A DNA stretch of 26,471 bases from IMG/VR virus record IMGVR_UViG_3300006929_000096, positions 1 to 26,471 of that record. One strand, given 5' to 3'. Shown one piece after another: positions 20,525 to 26,471 of the stretch. Origin of the DNA: a virus. A program made the position numbers and the translations under genes. The notes under the pieces were generated by a model that saw nothing but the letters and a program-made list of their open reading frames with translations, had not been told where the DNA came from and made no database searches. Every line of letters begins with the position of its first letter. The stretch's first letter is position 1.

Positions 20525-20827
20525 TTAACTCTTTGGGCCGACCGGTTGCGGCTCGACCGTCTGCCACTGCGTACCCTTTTGGCCGATCAGCATAACGCAG
20601 CTCATCATGTCGTTTGGTCGCACCAAAATCACGGTCCAGCCGTCCGGTCCCGCCCAGATTTCCAACATCCTGTTTGCCATATCTATGCCACGACCGGTCA
20701 GTCCTTCTTTGTGCTCCCTTAACTTCGCTGTCATCTCTGTATATGGGCCGCACACCTGTTGCTGCGCTGCCGCTGGCAGGCACAAAAAAACCGCCGTAAT
20801 GGCGGCGGCAATCGCAACGCGGGTCAT
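20525..20827 (-). CDS. secreted/periplasmic protein with signal peptide (100 aa)
   Basis: The first ~22 residues are a signal peptide (TRVAIAAAITAVFLCLPAAA) with an Ala-x-Ala type cleavage site before Gln-Gln-Gln. The mature ~78 residues have two Cys that could form a disulfide (CGPYTEM; DMMSCVMLIG) and a Gly-Leu-Thr-Gly-Arg-Gly / Trp-Thr-Val-Ile pattern that I associate with small periplasmic proteins of unknown function in alphaproteobacteria and their phages. The ATG at 20827 overlaps the upstream stop (ATGA); 20836 is an alternative. It may aid lysis or exclude superinfecting phage, as inference. Confidence 0.72.
   Translation of the reverse strand: MTRVAIAAAITAVFLCLPAAAQQQVCGPYTEMTAKLREHKEGLTGRGIDMANRMLEIWAGPDGWTVILVRPNDMMSCVMLIGQKGTQWQTVEPQPVGPKS
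20784..20805 (-). terminator. terminator-like hairpin inside the signal-peptide coding region
   Basis: On the - strand, CCGCC-ATTAC-GGCGG is followed by seven T. The 5-bp all-GC stem and U-run fit an intrinsic terminator, but it lies in codons 11-17 of a gene. It may attenuate lysis transcription or be a by-product of the Ala-Phe-rich signal sequence. Confidence 0.35.
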
Positions 20828-20970
20828 TTTCGCCATCGCTGCCTAGCCCACATGCAAAAGCGGGCAATGTACCAGACGATTGAAATACCAGCGGCCACCG
20901 CAGGCAAAAACTCAAGGAACGCGCCGAACGCTGTGGCCGCAGCCGCCAGATCGCCGAGTTCGCGGCTCAT
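20824..20970 (-). CDS. holin-like small membrane protein (48 aa)
   Basis: An amphipathic N-terminus (MSRELGDLAAAATAFGAFLEF) leads into one hydrophobic segment (LPAVAAGISIVWYIARFCM) and a basic end (WARQRWRK). The LPAxAAxxSIxWYIxR pattern resembles small holins of T7-like and marine phages. It starts just after the fibre-associated gene (TAACATG). If it is a holin, the phage has two candidates, this one and the 60-aa protein at 19279-19461. A longer in-frame start at 21033 lies inside the previous gene. Confidence 0.7.
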   Translation of the reverse strand: MSRELGDLAAAATAFGAFLEFLPAVAAGISIVWYIARFCMWARQRWRK

Positions 20971-20971
20971 G

Positions 20972-21355
20972 TTATTCAGCCGCCCACTTTGCAGGGACGC
21001 CCGCCAAAATCGGCGGCTGCTTTTGGTTGTCAATTTTAATTTGCAAGTGGGCCTGCAATGAAGCCTCGGCCTCGGCTCCTGTTATGTCTTCTACATCGTC
21101 GCCACTGGCATCGTTCTGGGCCTTTGCTAAGGCTTCAAACGTCCAATCTTTTACTTGCTCAATCGTGACATCATCGAACGGCGTAAAGCTGCCGTCTGGC
21201 TCCGCGAGTTGGACAGCGCCATACCCGTCCGAGGAATATTCCCCGTCCACGGCCACGAGCCGGTAGTGGCTGATGACAATCACGCCCTCGCGACCGGCGT
21301 CGTCGGCCTGCGCTTTGCGGTCCAAGGATTCGCAACGAAATGTGAAATCAGTCAT
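20972..21355 (-). CDS. small virion/tail-fibre-associated protein, DUF7936-like (127 aa)
   Basis: The core reads HYRLVAVDGEYSSDGYGAVQL, then SFTPFDDVTIEQVKDWTFEAL, then a Gln-Lys-Gln-Pro-Pro motif before a Trp near the end. This pattern matches a family found beside tail-fibre genes in marine phages (DUF7936-like as I recall). AAGGAG lies eight bases before the ATG. The gene follows the fibre by 16 bases, suggesting co-expression as a fibre accessory or minor virion protein. No chaperone activity is shown. Confidence 0.7.
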   Translation of the reverse strand: MTDFTFRCESLDRKAQADDAGREGVIVISHYRLVAVDGEYSSDGYGAVQLAEPDGSFTPFDDVTIEQVKDWTFEALAKAQNDASGDDVEDITGAEAEASLQAHLQIKIDNQKQPPILAGVPAKWAAE

Positions 21356-21371
21356 TTAATAACTCCTTGGT

Positions 21372-23477
21372 CTATAGGTTGTTAGCTACTGCCGCGCTGG
21401 AAAGAATTTCGACGTAGGCGGTGACGCCGTGAACTGTGCTGCCCGTGACATCAACGGTCACTTGGCGATTTGAGCCGCCTTGCGTGAGAGTGAAAGCCTG
21501 ATCGATGTCGGTCTGAGTGCCAGCCTGAGCATTTGCGGTGTTAGCATCGACGCTCACCACGTAGGTTTGCTCACTATAATGTTGTGTCGCGAGTGCTGCG
21601 CCGCCGCGACCGGTCACACGTACTTTGATAACAGCGCTCGAGTAGGCCGCGAATGTGGCTTCAACGATATCGACATTTGTCGGATCGCTGCCCACGGCTC
21701 GGACGTACTGCCAGTAACGTCCATTCGTATCAGCGCCGGTGCTTCGGATAACCGTGTCACCTGCGACATCCAGCTTGGCTTCGGCTGATGAATTGCCAAG
21801 GACAAGGTTGCCCGATCCGTCTATGCGGCCCTTCTCATCGCCGACTTGGAATACGATGGTATTTGTGTATGCGTTGCCGCCGCCGAGATATAGCGTACCC
21901 GCCGAATCAGCTACGCCATAGACGGCATTGCCGCCAGCGTTTTTGCCGTAGACGCCGCCTGTAAATTTCGCAGCGCCTGTCGCACCGTCGATAAGTACGA
22001 CCTCATTACTGCCATCAAAGTTATTCTTGTCCGCTGACGCGATAATGAACTTACCCAACCCGGCATCCGCACCTATGGACCATCTCGCATTTGTGGCGGC
22101 TGCATCTAGGATGATAATCGCGTCTGAATCGGTCCATCCGCGTGTCTGAACAATCAGTCTCGCGGGGCTGCTATTCCCCACATGATTGTTTTTTACCCTC
22201 AAAATTTGCGCCGAACCGTTAAGTGCTTGCGTGAATTCGGCGTCACCAGTGACTAGCAGCTTGGTCGATGGAGCCGAACTGCCGCCTATATGCATGTTGC
22301 CTGACGTGGATAATAAAACAGCATCGGTGTTGTTGGGCGCAAAAGTAATTGGGATTCCGCTTGCGGCACGCAGTTCTATGTCTGTGCTGGTGCCGCTGCC
22401 TAAAAGGGCAGCTTTATTTCCAAGCCCGCCCCGGTAGGCACCGTTACTGCGGACCTCGAATACGGCTCCACCGGCGGCACCCGAACCTCCATTCGCAATG
22501 ACGTTAATTACATCTGTGCCTGTTCCACCGGGGCCAAAAGTCGGTTCGCCAGTGACGGTAAGGTTGCCTCCAAATGTGGCTGCGCCGGTTCCGTTGAAGG
22601 TGTAACTTGACCCGCCAAAATGCAGGACGCCACCAACGCCTCGTGCGTAGGCTGCCGTGCCGCCACTGCTGCCTGAATCATGCCAAACCAAATAGTCCTC
22701 ATTCGGGATGGCAATCGGAGTTGCTGCGGCGGGTGCCGCGCCGTTCACGCCGATCAGGCCGCTTATCGTGCCTGTCGTCGTGATCGCGCTGCTGCCGTTG
22801 TCAATCGCGCCGAATCCGCTCGTAATCGACCCGCTGTTGAGCGCGCCTGTGGTGACAATGTTCGACCCACCGACGCTATGGCTGGAGAAATACGTCGATA
22901 CGGTATCGACGTTTGTCATCCGCATCGTGCCAGCGTCGTTGATCAGTATGCCGTCGCCAGATGCGACCGCAGTCGTGCCGCGTGCTGTGCCGCCGTCGAT
23001 GAGATTTATTTCAGCGGCAGTGGATGTGACCGCCGTCGACCCTAAAGTGAACTGCGAATCTGGGACGACTAGGCCAGCGGCCCCGGCCAAGATTAGATCG
23101 TCAGCCGATGTATCCCAGAGCAAATACGCAGAGGCAGTATCGCCAAATAGCTTGAAGTCGTAACCCGTATCATCCACCCCAACAGTAACTGTATTGTCAA
23201 TTTGAACAGCGCCGTCAATATCAACAGCATCCAGATTTGTGGTGCCGTCCACGTCTATGCTTCCTGACACGTCCAAAGACCCGGCATCGACTTCGCCGGT
23301 TACGGTCAGCGCAGTAACCGCCTGCGAGCCGCTGACCCAATTGGCCGTATGCGCCATCAACTCGCGGATGGCATTATTGACGTTTGAAGGAGCCATGCCC
23401 TCGGCAATTGAAATTGATCCAACATCGAGATTGTTGGCAGCTGTCGTGTCGTACTGCGTGACGTTTGATTTCGGCAT
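21372..23477 (-). CDS. tail fibre/receptor-binding-like protein (701 aa)
   Basis: The N-terminus (about 1-55: a Leu-Asp-Val-Gly-Ser-Ile start, AEGMAPSNVNNAIRELMAHT) is the conserved virion-attachment type seen in marine phage fibres. A long repetitive beta-rich shaft follows: LDVSGSIDVDG-like repeats at about 65-95, then Gly/Thr/Ser-rich triple-helix-like segments to about 560. The last ~140 residues (from about 562) form a different, Val/Thr-rich beta domain, a likely receptor-binding tip. Length and composition fit a trimeric fibre. It starts after a terminator and has GAGGTAA upstream. Confidence 0.85.
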   Translation of the reverse strand: MPKSNVTQYDTTAANNLDVGSISIAEGMAPSNVNNAIRELMAHTANWVSGSQAVTALTVTGEVDAGSLDVSGSIDVDGTTNLDAVDIDGAVQIDNTVTVGVDDTGYDFKLFGDTASAYLLWDTSADDLILAGAAGLVVPDSQFTLGSTAVTSTAAEINLIDGGTARGTTAVASGDGILINDAGTMRMTNVDTVSTYFSSHSVGGSNIVTTGALNSGSITSGFGAIDNGSSAITTTGTISGLIGVNGAAPAAATPIAIPNEDYLVWHDSGSSGGTAAYARGVGGVLHFGGSSYTFNGTGAATFGGNLTVTGEPTFGPGGTGTDVINVIANGGSGAAGGAVFEVRSNGAYRGGLGNKAALLGSGTSTDIELRAASGIPITFAPNNTDAVLLSTSGNMHIGGSSAPSTKLLVTGDAEFTQALNGSAQILRVKNNHVGNSSPARLIVQTRGWTDSDAIIILDAAATNARWSIGADAGLGKFIIASADKNNFDGSNEVVLIDGATGAAKFTGGVYGKNAGGNAVYGVADSAGTLYLGGGNAYTNTIVFQVGDEKGRIDGSGNLVLGNSSAEAKLDVAGDTVIRSTGADTNGRYWQYVRAVGSDPTNVDIVEATFAAYSSAVIKVRVTGRGGAALATQHYSEQTYVVSVDANTANAQAGTQTDIDQAFTLTQGGSNRQVTVDVTGSTVHGVTAYVEILSSAAVANNL

Positions 23478-23490
23478 GAAATTACCTCGT

Positions 23491-23512
23491 AAAAAACCCG
23501 CCGGGTGGCGGG
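23491..23512 (-). terminator. strong terminator before the tail-fibre gene
   Basis: On the - strand, CCCGCC-ACCC-GGCGGG is followed by six T. It lies between the 710-aa gene and the fibre gene, so the fibre is either read through or has its own promoter inside the upstream gene. Confidence 0.85.
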
Positions 23513-23517
23513 CTGGG

Positions 23518-25650
23518 TTACTGCTGCGGGATGGTTGCTATCCCCGGCGACAGATTAGATAAAAGTCGTTGTGCTTGGCTTTGCACTCTTTGAGTTCTTG
23601 GCCGTGATGCTTTTAAGGCGCTAGTTATCATCGCTAGGAATTTGGCCGGGTCCACGCCTTGGCGAGCCATAATTTTAGCAATTTCCACGGCTTCCTCGTC
23701 CGCCATCTTTCGGACCTGCTCTGGCGACCGACCCAAAGTAGTAGCTGTGGCTTCCCGTGCGGCGGCTACCCCTTCGCCACGCCGCAGCCTTTCACGTACG
23801 CCACTTTGAGCCGCGTCCTTAAATTTTGCATCGTATAATTGACGACCTAACGTCTTGGTATTTTGAGCAACACTAGCTTTTAGACTAAAGCCGGATGCCG
23901 CTTGATCGAGTTTTTTGAATAGCCGTTTGGCGGCTTTCCTTCCTATAACAAGCGCGACTTTTTCACGGTTGGCGCTGCTCGACATATCCTTCAGAAGTTT
24001 GAAAGCTTCGCGCGCGTCCATATTCATATCGGTAAAGGCAAGTTTTACATTCTTGATGCCCTCGTCTATTTGTGAGCGTATTCCCATTGCGGCAAATTTC
24101 TTTTCCAACCTATTCATACCGGCGACAGTTTCGGCCACCTCTGACACGGTTAGGCTAGGCCGCAAAACCGTATTGCCAAACTTTATAGCTTGTACCCTTT
24201 GGATAGGGTCTTGGGCAGTTTTCAAGGCAATGTTGTACTCTGGGACAAGATCGCCAGTGAGGTTCCTAATCTCGCGTGCGAGGTTTTCATAAGCGCGGCC
24301 AACAGCTGACGTGCCGCCCATCGCGCCTTTCCCAGCCTCTACATTTGCCCTCTCATTTAGACCGCGTTTTATATAATCTAATTGCCGAACATCGGGCAGC
24401 CGCTCAAACGTATTGTCCGCCTTTAGAATAATTTGCGCCGATAGCGGTTCCCCATTTAACCGCATTAATTTATTGGCAGCGGCAATTACGTCAGCGTCCA
24501 CCCTTTTTCTTACAATCCTTTCAAGTATTTGCCCTTTGTCAGATGCATAATTTATAGGCTTAGAATAGGCTGCCCTGTACGTTGCCGACCGATTACTGGC
24601 AGTTCCTTGCCTGATTTGCCTCTGTGTTCTGGCAACCCCAACAGGTCGGCCCAAGGTTTCGTCAAGCGCCTGATTGGCTAACTTTGATGATTGGGCGGCT
24701 CTAGTTTCAACTACCTGCCTAACGATTGGAGCAGCTGCCGGGTTCTGTCCTAAATAATCAAACAAACCCGCAGATGCAGGGCCGACTTCCGGCAAGATAG
24801 CATTGGGCGGCAACGATCCTTGCCGTAAATAGCCGCCGGTTTTGTCCGCTTCTAATACCTCGCCTAAGACTTCAAACGCGGGTCGACTCATTCCCGCTTT
24901 GCGAGCTGCTGCGCCGGTCCCGGCAAACCTGTCATAAACAGAGGATATTGCCTTCCCGGCCAAAGGTGCGGCTGCCCCAAATGGTGCTGATATCGCTGCA
25001 GTCAACCCAGCTTGAGGAAGCATGTTGTTTTCTGCGGCTCCAGCCCCGTATATAGCGCCTTCTCCAGCAGCCACGCCGCTGCCTGCCGCCATTTTGCCGC
25101 GCAACGATGACGGCATTGTGGCGAGGCGCGCGCCCGGTGTTGCGAAGCCGGTATGCAACGCCCCGGCAAACTCTGCGCCGCCAGCCATCAAAGGATTTTG
25201 CTTGCGGAACTGGTCCAGCTTGCCGCGTTCGCGCGATAAATACATATCCGTTAATTCATCATAGCTGCGAGTTGGGTATTTGTTGGCTAACGTAGCCAAC
25301 GCGGCTGCGCCTTGCGCTGTAAGTTCGTCCGCCCAACCAAAGCCGCCGCCCTGCCCATAGGCCCGCAATAGACCTTCGCCAGTGCCTACCTCATCGCCTG
25401 ATATTCTTCCCCCAAGACGTTCGCCACGTTGTTCAGCAGTCTCGTCTTCGCGGTATTCCAAATAACTCCGACGAAGCATAATTCCGAGAGCGGAGTTTTT
25501 TGTCTTTTCTATATCGACTACTTCCGGTGGCAATTGTTCTTTTAACGCTCTGAGAAGTTCTTCTTCGGTGGCGTTGGCAGGGCCATCTATTTCTGCCGTT
25601 CTTCCGTCAGAAAGATCGACTTCAAATGTTTCTAAGGCTTCTTTGTTCAT
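23518..25650 (-). CDS. large virion-associated/ejection-like protein (710 aa)
   Basis: Residues 7-38 (ETFEVDLSDGRTAEIDGPAN plus Ala-Thr-Glu-Glu-Glu) form a short beta-alpha module that recurs at the start of large phage virion proteins. About residues 155-240 are Gly/Ala-rich and weakly hydrophobic (AAGSGVAAGEGAIYGAGAA), as in DNA-ejection proteins that enter membranes. The rest (about 250-710) is mostly helical and Lys/Arg/Glu-rich. No enzymatic motif is visible. The ATG overlaps the previous stop (ATGA). By context it is a structural or internal virion protein of a podovirus-like tail; this is inference. Confidence 0.72.
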   Translation of the reverse strand: MNKEALETFEVDLSDGRTAEIDGPANATEEELLRALKEQLPPEVVDIEKTKNSALGIMLRRSYLEYREDETAEQRGERLGGRISGDEVGTGEGLLRAYGQGGGFGWADELTAQGAAALATLANKYPTRSYDELTDMYLSRERGKLDQFRKQNPLMAGGAEFAGALHTGFATPGARLATMPSSLRGKMAAGSGVAAGEGAIYGAGAAENNMLPQAGLTAAISAPFGAAAPLAGKAISSVYDRFAGTGAAARKAGMSRPAFEVLGEVLEADKTGGYLRQGSLPPNAILPEVGPASAGLFDYLGQNPAAAPIVRQVVETRAAQSSKLANQALDETLGRPVGVARTQRQIRQGTASNRSATYRAAYSKPINYASDKGQILERIVRKRVDADVIAAANKLMRLNGEPLSAQIILKADNTFERLPDVRQLDYIKRGLNERANVEAGKGAMGGTSAVGRAYENLAREIRNLTGDLVPEYNIALKTAQDPIQRVQAIKFGNTVLRPSLTVSEVAETVAGMNRLEKKFAAMGIRSQIDEGIKNVKLAFTDMNMDAREAFKLLKDMSSSANREKVALVIGRKAAKRLFKKLDQAASGFSLKASVAQNTKTLGRQLYDAKFKDAAQSGVRERLRRGEGVAAAREATATTLGRSPEQVRKMADEEAVEIAKIMARQGVDPAKFLAMITSALKASRPRTQRVQSQAQRLLSNLSPGIATIPQQ

Positions 25651-26471
25651 TTTATTTTTACCCTAAAAACACGAGTCCCTGTTTGTGTAACACCACCGAA
25701 AGCGCTTTTTTCTTGGCCGAAATATTGTCGCCAAGTTAGACGGTTAGGATTTAGCGTGTAGGGTTCTACATCATCGCGGACAAATCTATTTTTCTGTTCA
25801 TCAAAGCGCGATGCTTTCTTGCCGTGGACGAATATATCTTCCCAATTTGTATATAAATGCCAAGCTTCTTCCGCACCCGCAAGATCACCAAAATTGGCAT
25901 CGGCCCATGCTTCCATAAACTGGACTTTATCTTTTGCATTTTGATATGCGGCCAGAGTCCCCCTAATAATGCGGCGGTTTGCCTCTGGCGATTTGTCTGG
26001 TCCGGGTCCAGCCCCTTTAAACATTGCAACGTCTCTATCTGACGCGGCACCCGGCAGACCTTGCCTCATTAGAGGGGTTGTGGCGTCTTGAATTGCAAAC
26101 ATTGTTTCTAAGTCTGGGGAAAGTGCGCCCATTGCCCTGGACCCCGGAATTTTGAACCCCGCACCCATTTTGCCGCCGTTGGCAACGTAGCTATCCATAA
26201 CAGCTTCAAACTGCTTAAATTTTTCTGCCATCGATGCAAGCGGCACTACTTGCTCTCTTAAAACTGCCAGTCTTTTTTCTGTGTTTTCCCGATTCTTTGC
26301 ATACGCCTCGTTTTGGGAGGCTGGAGGTAAGACAGAAATCGAGCGCGGCAGTTCGCCTGACGGCCAAAATTTCGCGCCACGCGCTTCGGCGGGGGCAAAA
26401 GTAGGACTAGCAGGTGGCGCAGCAGGTGGCGCAGCAGGTGGCGCAGCAGGTGGCGCAGCAGGTGGCGCAGC
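25647..26471 (-). CDS. virion-associated protein, 5' end missing (274 residues visible)
   Basis: The frame is open from 26471 to the stop at 25647, so the gene is cut by the window edge. The first visible residues are five exact copies of Ala-Ala-Pro-Pro, then a Pro/Ser-rich linker, a charged helix (about 50-70) and a mixed domain containing ADANFGDLAGAEEAWHLYTN and a Trp-Arg-Gln-Tyr-Phe segment. A GTG at 26246 could start a shorter protein, but the continuous upstream reading frame with sensible residues argues against it. The downstream gene is coupled (ATGA). It is probably a structural or ejected protein. Confidence 0.7.
   Translation of the reverse strand, partial: AAPPAAPPAAPPAAPPAAPPASPTFAPAEARGAKFWPSGELPRSISVLPPASQNEAYAKNRENTEKRLAVLREQVVPLASMAEKFKQFEAVMDSYVANGGKMGAGFKIPGSRAMGALSPDLETMFAIQDATTPLMRQGLPGAASDRDVAMFKGAGPGPDKSPEANRRIIRGTLAAYQNAKDKVQFMEAWADANFGDLAGAEEAWHLYTNWEDIFVHGKKASRFDEQKNRFVRDDVEPYTLNPNRLTWRQYFGQEKSAFGGVTQTGTRVFRVKIK
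26412..26471. repeat. 12-bp tandem repeat, 5 exact copies at window edge
   Basis: The unit AGGTGGCGCAGC repeats five times exactly and runs to the last base. On the - strand it encodes Ala-Ala-Pro-Pro. The true copy number may be higher because the window ends here. Confidence 0.9.

Noticed and set aside
20520-20915. 131-residue frame overlapping the signal-peptide gene
   Set aside because: It covers the 100-aa gene and part of the 48-aa gene in another frame. Its composition is Arg/Gly-rich and it has no ribosome site or coupling.

Overview
This window is the genome, or most of one arm of it, of a temperate double-stranded DNA phage. It carries a tyrosine integrase, a CI/Cro-type immunity region, a recombination and replication block, terminase genes, tail-fibre and virion genes, and a lysis cassette. 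No bacterial housekeeping gene, tRNA or rRNA was seen. The content (DUF3310, DUF6362- and DUF6511-like proteins, a Sak4-like ATPase with a DUF669-like SSB, a tail fibre opening with the N-terminus common in marine phages, small holin-like peptides) points to an aquatic alphaproteobacterial host. That assignment is inference. Portal, capsid and tail-tube genes were not recognised and probably lie beyond the window. The right edge falls inside a 12-bp tandem repeat, which suggests an assembly break.

Layout, left to right. 1-235: one small + gene. 225-5116, - strand: TerS, TerL and four downstream genes, two of them tiny. 5128-5168: a - strand terminator. 5204-8842, - strand: an N6/N4-type methyltransferase, a 58-aa double CxxC zinc finger, a DUF6511-like protein, a primase-helicase, a GC-rich structured repeat block and a DUF6362-like HTH protein. 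8914-9738: a three-gene + strand cassette with its own promoter, wedged between two - strand operons. 9741-14545, - strand: Cro-like repressor, Hjc-like nuclease, Sak4-like ATPase, DUF669-like SSB, Cas4/RecB-like exonuclease, PAPS-reductase-like protein and a cytosine-5 methyltransferase. 14546-14725: an operator region with several palindromes. 14726-17300, + strand: S24 repressor, then a promoter/operator and a seven-gene early operon ending at a bidirectional terminator shared with the convergent integrase (17333-18460). 18461-18846: a non-coding, repeat-rich candidate attP. 18847-20970, - strand: lysis cassette (two holin-like proteins, M15 peptidase, overlapping spanins) with a PD-(D/E)XK nuclease inside it. 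20972-26471, - strand: tail fibre, fibre-associated protein and large virion proteins.

Most neighbouring genes overlap by 1-13 bases (ATGA, GTGA, TTGA, TAATG junctions), which implies translational coupling in long operons. I infer the following circuit. CI and Cro control the divergent promoters around 14.55-14.73 kb and the early promoter at 15.36 kb. The Sak4/DUF669/exonuclease/Hjc set carries out recombination, and the primase-helicase carries out replication. Two methyltransferases and the PAPS-reductase-like protein may modify phage DNA. The integrase acts at the adjacent attP. Because attP looks whole and is flanked by phage genes on both sides, the sequence probably represents the unintegrated (virion or circular) form. 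Family names come from recognised motifs; no database search was possible.
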